DNA from: Algoriphagus pacificus
GTDB taxonomy: Bacteria > Bacteroidota > Bacteroidia > Cytophagales > Cyclobacteriaceae
Direction: 5' to 3'
Assembly: GCF_017254845.1 (NCBI RefSeq)
Contig: NZ_JAFKCU010000001.1
Location: 1,385,048 to 1,449,047 of the forward strand
DNA: 64,000 bases
Under the pieces are notes generated by a model. It ran no database searches. It saw only the letters and a list, made by a program, of their open reading frames with translations, and was not told the origin of the DNA. Positions 1 through 7,551 of the stretch are shown piece after piece. Made by a program: the position numbers and the translations under genes. Numbering within the stretch: the first letter of the stretch is position 1; every line of letters starts with the position of its first letter.

Positions 1-1
1 A

Positions 2-226
2 GATGGGATTGATTTTTTAAGCTACACATATAATCGAAGGCCTCTCGAATTAGTTTTTCTGCAAGATTTTCAACAGATAAATGAAGCAATTGCCTTTGAA
101 AAACAACTCAAAAAATGGAGTAGAGCTAAAAAAGAGGCTTTAATTAGAGGGAATTGGGAGCAATTGAAGGATCTGTCGAAATGTAATAATGAGACGAGTC
201 ATTTGAATTTTAGAAAAGATAAATGA
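2..226 (+). CDS. GIY-YIG nuclease family protein, C-terminal part (5' end outside window)
   Basis: An open frame enters from the left edge and ends at a TGA at 224-226. The 74 visible residues read like the second half of the small single-domain GIY-YIG proteins common in Bacteroidota: an RRPLELVF strand, a helix with EAIAFEKQLKKWSRAKKEALI, and the typical tail GNWEQLKDLSK. The E in AFEKQLKKW is the family's conserved acidic metal-binding residue. The GIY and YIG strands lie outside the window. These proteins are UvrC-type endonuclease domains of unproven role. The gene is followed within 8 bp by two copies of a 31-bp repeat. Family assignment is strong; activity and function are not shown. 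Confidence 0.8.
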   Translation, partial: DGIDFLSYTYNRRPLELVFLQDFQQINEAIAFEKQLKKWSRAKKEALIRGNWEQLKDLSKCNNETSHLNFRKDK

Positions 227-233
227 ATGGGAC

Positions 234-264
234 AAAGGGCTTCGACTTCGCTCAGCCTGACAAA
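234..264. repeat. 31-bp interspersed repeat, copy 1
   Basis: The core reads GGGCTTCGACTTCGCTCAGC followed by CTGACAAA. It differs from copy 2 by one base (T at 248, C at 294) and sits 46 bp before it, directly after the GIY-YIG gene. The ends GGCT and AGCC can pair into a short stem. From memory, closely similar sequence occurs at many intergenic sites in Bacteroidota genomes; this window alone shows only the two copies. Confidence 0.75.
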
Positions 265-279
265 ACTTGAAATAGAATT

Positions 280-310
280 AAAGGGCTTCGACTCCGCTCA
301 GCCTGACAAA
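280..310. repeat. 31-bp interspersed repeat, copy 2
   Basis: Same unit as at 234-264 with a C in place of T at position 294. The 15-bp spacer between copies is unrelated AT-rich sequence, so this is two insertions or a short array rather than one longer duplication. It lies between the GIY-YIG gene and the end of the convergent gene at 355-654. Confidence 0.75.
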
Positions 311-354
311 TCTTTAATCCTGCAAATCGGATATCTTATATCATATATCCTAAA

Positions 355-654
355 TCACGAATACCTTCTTCGGATCTCTACTTTCAGTTTTTGCCTTTCC
401 CAAAGAGCCTTTGCAAGGTCGGGAGCAACACGATCCGGTTCTGACTCATTTAGAATTTTTTTCAGCTTTTCCTCCCCCAGATCCACCCGATAGCAAATTT
501 GTAGCAATCTTTCAAAATCCCTGTCCAATAAGTGACTGATAGCTTTGCTGAGTACAGCTATGGCTTTTTCCTCATCAAAATCAGTCTGGATCGCAGTGAG
601 CTGAAAATCCTTGTCCAAAAGATTGAATGTTTCTAAAAGTAATTCCTGTGCCAT
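355..654 (-). CDS. conserved hypothetical protein (99 aa), probably cytoplasmic
   Basis: A 99-residue, highly charged, apparently all-helical protein with no signal peptide, membrane segment or cysteine cluster. It carries leucine-rich helices (MAQELLLETFNLL, EKAIAVLSKAISHLLDRDFERLLQICYRV) and ends in a basic segment, EIRRRYS. I do not recognise a named domain. It lies downstream of the DUF5606 gene on the same strand, but a hairpin terminator at 661-685 separates them, so it probably has its own promoter or depends on readthrough. Coding status is supported by the ordinary amino-acid composition and clean boundaries. Confidence 0.6.
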   Translation of the reverse strand: MAQELLLETFNLLDKDFQLTAIQTDFDEEKAIAVLSKAISHLLDRDFERLLQICYRVDLGEEKLKKILNESEPDRVAPDLAKALWERQKLKVEIRRRYS

Positions 655-660
655 GGTATC

Positions 661-685
661 AAAAAAGCCCCGATAAATCGAGGCT
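661..685 (-). terminator. rho-independent terminator of the DUF5606 gene
   Basis: Read on the minus strand, AGCCTCGAT and ATCGGGGCT form a nine-position stem with one mismatch around a two-base loop, followed by six T. It starts 5 bp after the stop of the gene at 691-1113. Confidence 0.75.
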
Positions 686-690
686 GTTTA

Positions 691-1113
691 TTAATCTTCT
701 TTTTGTTCTTCGCTTGATTCTTCTAGCGTTTCTGGAGCTTGAGTTCTGATGATCTTATACCAAGAGATCAATTTTTTGATGTCAGAGGTATACACTCGTG
801 ATTCATCTACCTCCGGTAAAACATGCTTCATAAATGCTCTTAGTTCAGTGTCGTCCGGATTGGCATCCAAACCCAAATCACCTTGGAATTCAGCTTCTAT
901 TTTTTTCATGATCGCTTCCAAAGGTTCAGCACCTTCTTCGGTCATGGTGTAAATAGAGATATCGCTCAAGATGGAAACACGCTGAGACATTCCAGCTACC
1001 AATTTTGCTTTTTTAGCATCCATGCTTTCTAGGATTACTCCTGATCTGGATGGTTTTAAAACTTTATATAATCCCGGTTTACCGGCTACTGTTGCGATGT
1101 CTTTGAAATTCAT
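691..1113 (-). CDS. DUF5606 family protein
   Basis: A 140-aa soluble protein matching the Bacteroidota-specific DUF5606 family. It opens with MNFKDIATVAGKPGLYKVL, continues with a segment about residues 25-60 (GVILESMDAKKAKLVAG, then ISIYT) resembling a small beta-barrel, and ends in an acidic tail. A conserved helical part, FMKHVLPEVDESRVYTSDIKKLISWY, lies near 95-120. No catalytic motif is visible and the function is unknown. It follows engB on the same strand with 39 bp between them, has its own candidate -7 box at 1135-1142, and ends in a terminator. The strict conservation and the neighbour engB suggest a housekeeping role; this is inference. Confidence 0.85.
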   Translation of the reverse strand: MNFKDIATVAGKPGLYKVLKPSRSGVILESMDAKKAKLVAGMSQRVSILSDISIYTMTEEGAEPLEAIMKKIEAEFQGDLGLDANPDDTELRAFMKHVLPEVDESRVYTSDIKKLISWYKIIRTQAPETLEESSEEQKED

Positions 1114-1134
1114 TGGTTTTTATTTTTCAGGCTG

Positions 1135-1142
1135 CAAATATA
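1135..1142 (-). promoter_or_regulatory. candidate -7 box (TATATTTG) for the DUF5606 gene
   Basis: On the minus strand this matches the Bacteroidota primary-sigma consensus TAnnTTTG exactly, 21 bp before the ATG at 1113. No convincing TTTG-type -33 box was seen. Confidence 0.45.
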
Positions 1143-1152
1143 GGATTATCGA

Positions 1153-1764
1153 TTAAATGATTTCCCCTCTTTCGTATTCTTGTACCAGTTCTTCAATAAA
1201 TGCCGTCAATTCATCTTTTCCAAGTCCGCTTTCGGCAGAAGTCACAAAATAATCCGGGATCTCTTCAAAAATCTCCTCTGTCTTTTTCAGGAATTTCCGG
1301 ATGTTCTGATCAGTTTTGGTCTTGGATTGCTTATCTGCTTTTGTGAAGACCAAAGCTGCAGGAACGCCCTCAGTTCCACACCAAAGCAAAAACTCCAGAT
1401 CAATTTTCTGTGGCTCCAAGCGGCTGTCAATCAAGACAAATACTCCGCAAAGATTCTCTCTTTTAGTTAGGTAGGTGCTGATCATACTTTCCCAGCCCTG
1501 CTTAACTTTCACATTGACTTTAGCAAATCCATACCCGGGTAAATCCACCAAATACCATCGATCATTGATGATGAAATGGTTGATCAACTGGGTTTTTCCA
1601 GGCTTCTGGGAAGTCTTTGCCAAGTCGCTTTTGCCTGTGATTCGATTGATCAGTGAACTTTTACCCACATTGGATCTTCCGATAAATGCGATCTCTGCTC
1701 GATCGGGTTTTGGGCAATTTCCAGGGTTGGAATTACTGATGACAAATTGTGCTTTCTGAATCAT
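1153..1764 (-). CDS. engB: ribosome biogenesis GTP-binding protein YihA/YsxC/EngB
   Basis: A 203-aa TRAFAC GTPase needed for large ribosomal subunit assembly. All G motifs are present: P-loop GRSNVGKSS at 29-37, switch I threonine in the GKTQ segment near 56-59, DLPGYG at 74-79, TKAD at 141-144 and TSAE at 175-178. Length is normal for the family, and the ATG at 1764 gives the expected short N-terminus MIQKAQFVISN. The gene is divergent from ubiE across a 122-bp gap with a candidate -7 box at 1782-1789, and is followed by the DUF5606 gene. Confidence 0.97.
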   Translation of the reverse strand: MIQKAQFVISNSNPGNCPKPDRAEIAFIGRSNVGKSSLINRITGKSDLAKTSQKPGKTQLINHFIINDRWYLVDLPGYGFAKVNVKVKQGWESMISTYLTKRENLCGVFVLIDSRLEPQKIDLEFLLWCGTEGVPAALVFTKADKQSKTKTDQNIRKFLKKTEEIFEEIPDYFVTSAESGLGKDELTAFIEELVQEYERGEII

Positions 1765-1781
1765 GAAACTGGATTTGAATG

Positions 1782-1789
1782 CAAAAATA
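1782..1789 (-). promoter_or_regulatory. candidate -7 box (TATTTTTG) for engB
   Basis: Exact TAnnTTTG match on the minus strand, 17 bp before the engB ATG, in the divergent engB/ubiE intergenic region. The -33 element is not evident. Confidence 0.4.
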
Positions 1790-1886
1790 GGAATTATACT
1801 TTAGGAATGACTTTCTCTAATCTGACAACAATTTTCCAATACTCAGGTTTCTTGAGTATTATTGCGCCTTCAAAGAACGATTCGTG

Positions 1887-2609
1887 ATGTCTGTAGTACC
1901 TTACAAAGATAAGCAAGACCCTAAAAAAGCTCAGGTTGCTGAGATGTTTAACAATATTTCCGGCAAGTATGACTTGCTCAACCACGTGCTTAGCATGGGG
2001 ATTGACATTACTTGGAGGAAAAAAGCCATCAAATATCTCAAGAAAGATCAGCCAAAACTGATTTTGGATATCGCTACCGGAACAGGAGATTTTGCCATCG
2101 AAGCATTGGCTTTAAATCCAGATAAAATCATCGGAGTGGATATTTCCGAAGGTATGCTTGCCGAAGGAAGGAAAAAGATGGTCAAAAGAGGTTTAGATGA
2201 TAAAATCGAACTTCAATTGGGAGATTCTGAAGGTTTGCTCTTTGAGGATAATAAGTTTGATGCTGTGATCGTTTCCTTTGGAGTTAGAAACTTTGAAAAC
2301 CTGGAAAAGGGTCTGGCAGATATGTTTCGGGTTTTAAAGCCTGGGGGAAAAGCAGTGATTTTGGAATTCAGTAAGCCAAGAAAGTTTCCGATGAAGCAGG
2401 CCTATGGATTTTATTCCAATTTTGTTCTTCCCCAAATCGGAAAAATTGTATCCAAAGACAATTCTGCGTATACTTATCTACCTGAATCTGTTCAGGCATT
2501 CCCTGACGGAGAAGATTTTCTGGCTGTTTTGAAAAAGGTCGGATTTACCCAAACGCTATGCAAATCACTGACATTTGGTATCAGCTCCATTTACGTGGGC
2601 GTAAAATAA
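1887..2609 (+). CDS. ubiE: demethylmenaquinone methyltransferase (UbiE/MenG)
   Basis: A 240-aa class I SAM-dependent methyltransferase that makes menaquinone from demethylmenaquinone, the last step of the respiratory quinone pathway. Visible are the UbiE N-terminal signature [20 protein letters not shown] (21-40), SAM motif I DIATGTGD (61-68) and the post-motif [15 protein letters not shown] with RVLKPGGK. The start is taken as the ATG at 1887; a GTG directly before it (1884) would add one residue. The last 52 bases overlap the start of the porT-like gene, a tight coupling I also recall from other Bacteroidota. Confidence 0.95.
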   Translation: MSVVPYKDKQDPKKAQVAEMFNNISGKYDLLNHVLSMGIDITWRKKAIKYLKKDQPKLILDIATGTGDFAIEALALNPDKIIGVDISEGMLAEGRKKMVKRGLDDKIELQLGDSEGLLFEDNKFDAVIVSFGVRNFENLEKGLADMFRVLKPGGKAVILEFSKPRKFPMKQAYGFYSNFVLPQIGKIVSKDNSAYTYLPESVQAFPDGEDFLAVLKKVGFTQTLCKSLTFGISSIYVGVK

Positions 2610-3355
2610 CCCTTGCACTTTTTTTTGTAGGATTAGTGTCCTTGCCTTCTTTTGGACAAGGGATGTTTGGCTTGACTTCGGGCTCAGGGTCTGACAATAA
2701 AACCCTTTCGTATGGTTTTTTCTTGGCAGCACATACCAATCGATATCAGATCAAATATTCGGATGCTTTCATGGATCCAAATAATACCAGTTCAGCTGGA
2801 GTCCAGGGTATTTATGCCCAAAATTCCCCAGGTTTTTCACTGGGATTTATTGGTATACTGAGATTTCATGATCAGGTACAATTGCTTTTTACTCCAAAGG
2901 TGGGTTTTTATGAATATAAAACCGAAGTGAGGTATTTTGGTTCTGTGGATCCTGCCTTGGTCAATACTGATGGAAATACAGGAGGTAACACCAAATCATC
3001 GCAAGTTTTGACTTCTGAAGCTACGATGGTAGAGCTTCCTTTACTTTTTAAATACAGATCCCAGCGATTCAATAATACTCGGATGTATTTTATTGGCGGG
3101 GCCAGCTATAACTTCCGAACCAAAGCGCAGGATGAGGCGGATATTGAGGACTTGGTCACAACAGGACAAGACTATTCACTTGAAATGGGAATGGGCTTCG
3201 AGATTTATTTCAAGTACTTCAAGTTTGCTCCAGAAATCCGGTTCTCCCATGGCTTGAACAATGCCTATCGAAGAGAGAACACCATCCCTGAAATCGCTGA
3301 TGCGATATCCTCTATCAAGAGAAAAAGCATTACGCTTTACTTGAATTTCCAATAG
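2558..3355 (+). CDS. porT: PorT-family outer membrane protein (type IX secretion)
   Basis: A 265-aa outer membrane beta-barrel protein. The N-terminus has a basic segment and a hydrophobic signal core ([20 protein letters not shown]), followed by amphipathic strands ending in the aromatic C-terminus SITLYLNFQ. Together with its position directly after ubiE, this fits PorT/SprT, a component required for type IX secretion and gliding. The only usable start in frame is the ATG at 2558, inside ubiE, so the two genes overlap by 52 bases. Alternative: a generic outer-membrane barrel protein of the same fold; the ubiE linkage favours PorT. Confidence 0.8.
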   Translation: MQITDIWYQLHLRGRKITLALFFVGLVSLPSFGQGMFGLTSGSGSDNKTLSYGFFLAAHTNRYQIKYSDAFMDPNNTSSAGVQGIYAQNSPGFSLGFIGILRFHDQVQLLFTPKVGFYEYKTEVRYFGSVDPALVNTDGNTGGNTKSSQVLTSEATMVELPLLFKYRSQRFNNTRMYFIGGASYNFRTKAQDEADIEDLVTTGQDYSLEMGMGFEIYFKYFKFAPEIRFSHGLNNAYRRENTIPEIADAISSIKRKSITLYLNFQ

Positions 3356-3418
3356 ACTTCTCCAATTACTCTAGCTGGTTGAAATGGACTTTTTTCGTAA
3401 ATCCATTAACTTGCTCCA

Positions 3419-4174
3419 ATGAAAAATAAAATTGCTTTGGTCACAGGTGCAACTTCAGGTATCGGAAAAGCCTGTGCCCTGACATTGGCCAAATTAGGAT
3501 ACAATATCATTGCCACTGGAAGAAGAGCTGATCGATTAAAGGAATTGGCGGCTGAACTTCCAAATGAGGTAGAATACCTCCCCTTAGTTTTTGATGTGCG
3601 GGATCGAGAAAAAGTATTGGAGATTTTAGGAGCCTTGCCAGAAGATTGGAAAGCCATCGATGTATTAATCAATAATGCCGGAAATGCCCATGGCATGGAT
3701 CCCATCCAAAGCGGAAGCTTAGACGATTGGGATGCGATGATGGATATCAACGTAAAAGGTTTACTCTATGTATCCAAAGCCATTATGAAGGGAATGACTG
3801 ACCGAAAATCAGGGATGATTATCAATATTGGATCGATTGCTGGAAAGGAAGTGTATCCGAATGGAAATGTCTACTGTGCTTCGAAGCATGCGGTGGATGC
3901 ACTTACGCAAGGAATGCGAATTGATATGAATCCATTTGGGATTAAAGTCATGGCGATTCATCCGGGTTTGGTCGAAACTGAGTTTTCTTTGGTTCGATTC
4001 AAAGGAGATGAAAAGCGTTCTGAATCAGTTTATCAGGGATTTGAACCATTGCTCGCTCAGGATATTGCGGACATCGTAGAATTTGCTGTAACTAGACCCC
4101 CGCATGTAGTGATAGCTGATGTTTTGGTTTTACCCACAGCACAGGCATCTGCTACATTAGTCAAAAAATCATGA
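3419..4174 (+). CDS. SDR family NAD(P)-dependent oxidoreductase (YdfG-like)
   Basis: A 251-aa classical short-chain dehydrogenase. The nucleotide-binding motif TGATSGIG is at 9-16, NNAG at 85-88, and the catalytic set is S139, Y152 and K156 (YCASK). RR at 35-36 after the second strand suggests NADP preference. The closest recognised subgroup is the YdfG type, which oxidises serine and 3-hydroxy acids, but the substrate cannot be read from sequence. Its stop overlaps the start of the VanX-like gene by 4 bases, indicating co-translation. Confidence 0.9.
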   Translation: MKNKIALVTGATSGIGKACALTLAKLGYNIIATGRRADRLKELAAELPNEVEYLPLVFDVRDREKVLEILGALPEDWKAIDVLINNAGNAHGMDPIQSGSLDDWDAMMDINVKGLLYVSKAIMKGMTDRKSGMIINIGSIAGKEVYPNGNVYCASKHAVDALTQGMRIDMNPFGIKVMAIHPGLVETEFSLVRFKGDEKRSESVYQGFEPLLAQDIADIVEFAVTRPPHVVIADVLVLPTAQASATLVKKS

Positions 4175-4938
4175 TGAAAATTTCGAATGCATTTTACCTT
4201 CTCTTGATTTCCGGCTTATTCTGTTTTGGCTGCAACCAAAAAGAAATCGGGGCAATTGAGGGTGAAATTGAAACAGATATAATCGATCATTTAGGAACTC
4301 CTACTACCATCAAGTCAAGTGAAATACCAGCTTTGGAAAAGCAATTGCTGGAGCAAGGTTTGGTGAATGTGGAGGAGGTGGTACCTGAAATCCGAGTGGA
4401 ACTCAAATATTCCACTGAGGATAATTTCTTTGGTAAGGATGTGTATGGAGATCTGATTCATGCCTATTTGCAACCTATCGTTGCTGACAGTCTCAAGAAA
4501 GCCCAAGAAATCCTTCAGTCCGAATATCCTGATTACACCTTGCTTATTTATGATGGAGCCAGACCACTCAGCGTTCAACAGATCCTTTGGGATAATTTAG
4601 ATAAACCTGACAGTCTGAAACCTCTTTATGTTGCAGATCCGAAAGTCGGTTCTTTACATAATTATGGAGTGGCTGTGGATTTGACCATCTTTGATACTTC
4701 CATAAATGAGCCTTTGGATATGGGAACAGGCTATGATTTCTTTGGCTATGCTGCATATCCAGATAGAGAGGATCAGATGCTGGCAGAAGGAACACTTGAT
4801 TCAGCTCAGGTAGCAAATAGAAATATCCTTCGAAAGGTCATGAATCAGGTCGGATTTATGGGAATCGGATCAGAATGGTGGCATTTCAATGCCTACAGTA
4901 GAAAAGAGGCAGGAGAAAAATTTAAAATTATCAATTGA
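4171..4938 (+). CDS. M15D-family D-Ala-D-Ala dipeptidase lipoprotein (VanX/DdpX-like)
   Basis: A 255-aa protein with a lipoprotein signal ending in a lipobox-like FCFGC (Cys21). The catalytic domain has every VanX hallmark: the substrate arginine in DGARPLS (R131), SLHNYGVAVD with zinc ligands H163 and D170, and SEWWHFN with the general base E235 and ligand H238. Such enzymes split D-Ala-D-Ala released from peptidoglycan. No vanH/vanA genes are nearby, so recycling of cell-wall dipeptides is more likely than vancomycin resistance. It is translationally coupled to the upstream dehydrogenase. Confidence 0.9.
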   Translation: MMKISNAFYLLLISGLFCFGCNQKEIGAIEGEIETDIIDHLGTPTTIKSSEIPALEKQLLEQGLVNVEEVVPEIRVELKYSTEDNFFGKDVYGDLIHAYLQPIVADSLKKAQEILQSEYPDYTLLIYDGARPLSVQQILWDNLDKPDSLKPLYVADPKVGSLHNYGVAVDLTIFDTSINEPLDMGTGYDFFGYAAYPDREDQMLAEGTLDSAQVANRNILRKVMNQVGFMGIGSEWWHFNAYSRKEAGEKFKIIN

Positions 4939-5004
4939 AAATCAGCAATTTTTAACAAGCAATACCTATTTCTTATTTCAGTAATTAACACTAACTCAAA
5001 TCAA

Positions 5005-5739
5005 ATGAACCTAAAAAAATCCTTACTCACCATAGGGCTGATTTTCAGCATCGCCCTTGTTGCTCCGGCACAACAATTCAGAGCTCTCGTTTTCAGTAAA
5101 ACTGCCGGCTTTCGTCACCAATCTATTGCTGATGCTGTGGTAGCTTTGAAAAAAATGGGGAAAACGCATGTTTTCAGTGTGTACACTACTGAAGATGCAG
5201 GTGCTTTCACAGATGAAAATCTAGCCAAATACGATGTAGTAATTCTGACCACTACTACAGGAACGATCTTTAACGCAGACCAAAAGGCTGCTTTTCAAAA
5301 GTTTGTTCAAAGTGGAAAAGGTGTAGTAGGTATCCACTCTGCAACAGATACAGAATACGAATGGCCATGGTATAATAAGATGATTGGCGCGTATTTCCTT
5401 TCCCATCCAGCTCAGCAAACCCTACGAATGGAAGTGGTCGATCAAAACCATCCATCTACTTGGCATTTGCCAAAAAACTGGCTTTGGACAGATGAGTTGT
5501 ATGAATTCCGTGAAATCAATCCGGATATCAAAGTTCTGATCAAAGCTGACGAAAGCACTTACAAGGTTGCCAAAGGAAATGGAGACAATCACCCGATGGC
5601 TTGGTATCATGAATTTGATGGTGGAAGAGTATTTTATACAGCTTTGGGCCACGTGGAGTCAGCCTGGGAAGATCCAGATTTCTTAAAGCACTTGTATGGT
5701 GGCATTTGGTATGCTGCGACAGGTCACCCTATGAAATAG
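5005..5739 (+). CDS. secreted ThuA domain-containing protein
   Basis: A 244-aa protein with a signal peptide (MNLKKSLLTIGLIFSIALVAPAQ) and a single ThuA-like domain, a glutamine-amidotransferase-like fold found in Bacteroidota and Planctomycetes sugar-use loci. Family signatures are KTAGFRHQSI near 29-38, YDVVILTTTTG near 75-85, GKGVVGIHSATDTE near 104-117, HPMAWYHEFDGGRVFYTALGH near 195-215, and HLYGGIWYA at the end. The biochemical role of the family is poorly known. It stands alone with 66 bp of leader, and no glycoside hydrolase is adjacent. Confidence 0.88.
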   Translation: MNLKKSLLTIGLIFSIALVAPAQQFRALVFSKTAGFRHQSIADAVVALKKMGKTHVFSVYTTEDAGAFTDENLAKYDVVILTTTTGTIFNADQKAAFQKFVQSGKGVVGIHSATDTEYEWPWYNKMIGAYFLSHPAQQTLRMEVVDQNHPSTWHLPKNWLWTDELYEFREINPDIKVLIKADESTYKVAKGNGDNHPMAWYHEFDGGRVFYTALGHVESAWEDPDFLKHLYGGIWYAATGHPMK

Positions 5740-5812
5740 TAGATTTCTTTTAGAAATTTGCGCCCGCCGGAACTTAATCCAGAGAATTCGGTTTTCTAAA
5801 CAAAAAAACGAG

Positions 5813-6400
5813 ATGACCATGCTGAAAGCACAAGCGAGACCCGTTCACCTCTACATGGAGGCAAATCCAAATCCAAATTCACTCAAGTTTGTAGCTAATT
5901 TTATGTTGGCTGAAGAGGGAGTGAGTTTTGATTATCCAGATGCAGCAAGCGCGGAAAATAGCCCTTTGGCACAAGAATTATTCAATTTTGCTGCTGTAAA
6001 GCGAGTTTTTGTAGCTTCTAATTTTATAACTGTGACCAAAGGTGATGATGTAGAATGGTCAGAAGTTCAAAATACCTTTAGAGATCATATCAAAAGTTAT
6101 TTAGAATCTGGTAAGCCGGTTGTTAAAGCTAGCTTTGACAAGGATCCATTGTTTGATGAGAATGACTCAGAAGTGGTGAAAAAGATCAAAGGGATTTTGG
6201 ATGAGTATATTCGACCTGCTGTAGAACAAGATGGAGGAGCAATTGTATTCCATTCTTTCCAAGATGGAATTGTAAAAGTGTTGCTTCAGGGATCTTGTTC
6301 TGGATGTCCTTCGAGTACAGTTACTTTAAAAGCAGGGATTCAAAATCTTTTGACTAGAATGCTTCCAGAAGTGAAGGAAGTACAAGCAGAAGGTATTTAA
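5813..6400 (+). CDS. Nfu-type Fe-S cluster scaffold/carrier (NifU family)
   Basis: A 195-aa protein with an N-terminal Nfu_N domain (about 10-95, LYMEANPNPNSLKFV signature) and a C-terminal NifU-like domain (about 120-190) carrying the cluster-binding pair CSGC (C162, C165). It corresponds to NFU1/NfuA carriers that deliver 4Fe-4S clusters to client enzymes. Length and two-domain order are normal for Bacteroidota. An alternative ATG lies two codons downstream. The DUF3810 gene follows after 16 bp and is probably co-transcribed. Confidence 0.93.
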   Translation: MTMLKAQARPVHLYMEANPNPNSLKFVANFMLAEEGVSFDYPDAASAENSPLAQELFNFAAVKRVFVASNFITVTKGDDVEWSEVQNTFRDHIKSYLESGKPVVKASFDKDPLFDENDSEVVKKIKGILDEYIRPAVEQDGGAIVFHSFQDGIVKVLLQGSCSGCPSSTVTLKAGIQNLLTRMLPEVKEVQAEGI

Positions 6401-6416
6401 ATACAGCAGCGTATCG

Positions 6417-7490
6417 ATGGGGAAAAGAGACTGGTCTTGGGCAATTCTTGGTGTGATAGCATTGGGAATTCGCTATTTGGCTACTTTCAACCCAGAGGCG
6501 ACTGACGATATTTATTCAAGAAAATTCTTTCCGGTAATCCGGAATGTAATTGATAGGACGCTGGGATATCTGCCATTTCCCAGCGTCTATTTTTTTATAC
6601 TCACTGTATTTCTAGTCTTAGGATTTTACCTCTATAAACTGAGGTCTAAAGAAGGTTGGAAACGTAAACTGAAATATTCCCTAAGAGCTTTGGCAAATGG
6701 TCTTGGAGCTTTGATTTTCTTCTTCCTTTTTCTTTGGGGATATAATTATCAGCGAACTCCAATCTTTCAACAATTGGGTTTAAATCCAAATCCTTTGACT
6801 TTGGAAGAGCTCAAAGAGGAAGTTTTCATCACCCAAAAACTGGCACAGCAATACCGTTTGGCAATAACTAACGATACGACGGCCATCACCGAGATTCTAA
6901 CTTACCCAGAACTTGAAAAGATTGTTCGCTCAAACATGGGAGAAAACTTGGATATGCTGGGATTGAATTTTACAGGAAGACCTAGGACCAAATTATTTCC
7001 TCCGCCAGGATTCATGCGTAAAATGGGGATTTTAGGGATTTACTTTCCCTTCACCGGAGAGAGTTACATAGACCCCACATTACATGCTCTGGAGCAACCA
7101 TTTACGGTGGCTCATGAGATGGCTCACAGTTACGGAGTAACCAATGAAGGCGAGGCTAATTTTATCGCCTGGGTAATCTGTGGAAACAGCGAAGATCCAC
7201 TTTTGAAATATTCGGCCCAACTCCGATTGCTGATGTATCAGATACGGGATTATTTTAGAATGGACCCTGAAGATTATAAAATCTTCCTCAAAAATCTGGA
7301 TAGAGGTGTTAGGAACGACATGATTTCCATCCGCGATGCCAGTGAAGCAATTCAGCCATTTTCATATGAAATCAGCAGAAAATCAAATGATATTTTCCTG
7401 AAATCCCAAGGAGTGAAAGCCGGTGTAAACAGCTACCAGCAGCTTCCAATGCTGGCTCATGCTTGGAGAATCAAAATGAAAGGCGAGTAA
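6417..7490 (+). CDS. DUF3810 family membrane protein with zincin-like HExxH motif
   Basis: A 357-aa protein with hydrophobic segments at about 9-24, 55-75 and 92-110, followed by a long exterior or cytoplasmic domain. That domain contains HEMAH at 233-237 and, shortly after, NEGEANF (244-249), the arrangement of a gluzincin-type metalloprotease (HExxH plus downstream glutamate). This fits DUF3810, a family predicted from this motif to be membrane peptidases but not characterised to my knowledge. It lies 16 bp after the Nfu gene. Confidence 0.88.
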   Translation: MGKRDWSWAILGVIALGIRYLATFNPEATDDIYSRKFFPVIRNVIDRTLGYLPFPSVYFFILTVFLVLGFYLYKLRSKEGWKRKLKYSLRALANGLGALIFFFLFLWGYNYQRTPIFQQLGLNPNPLTLEELKEEVFITQKLAQQYRLAITNDTTAITEILTYPELEKIVRSNMGENLDMLGLNFTGRPRTKLFPPPGFMRKMGILGIYFPFTGESYIDPTLHALEQPFTVAHEMAHSYGVTNEGEANFIAWVICGNSEDPLLKYSAQLRLLMYQIRDYFRMDPEDYKIFLKNLDRGVRNDMISIRDASEAIQPFSYEISRKSNDIFLKSQGVKAGVNSYQQLPMLAHAWRIKMKGE

Positions 7491-7502
7491 ATTCTTGTTT
7501 TT

Positions 7503-7510
7503 TAGTTTTG
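7503..7510 (+). promoter_or_regulatory. candidate -7 box (TAGTTTTG) for the M23-like gene
   Basis: Exact TAnnTTTG match 41 bp before the ATG at 7552, in a 61-bp intergenic gap. No clear -33 box. Confidence 0.4.
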
Positions 7511-7551
7511 TAAAACTATTTTTAGGAATTGAATTTTCTAAAAATTGAGCC

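Noticed and set aside
1794-1985. Minus-strand open frame of 63 aa over the engB/ubiE gap
   Set aside because: It overlaps the start of ubiE and promoter sequence, and its composition is not protein-like.
4171-4938. Vancomycin-resistance gene (vanX)
   Set aside because: No vanH, vanA or regulators nearby, and the protein is a lipoprotein; recycling of wall dipeptides is more likely.
5743-5757. Short hairpin ATTTCT-ttt-AGAAAT after the ThuA gene as a terminator
   Set aside because: A six-pair A/T-rich stem without a T-run is too weak to call.
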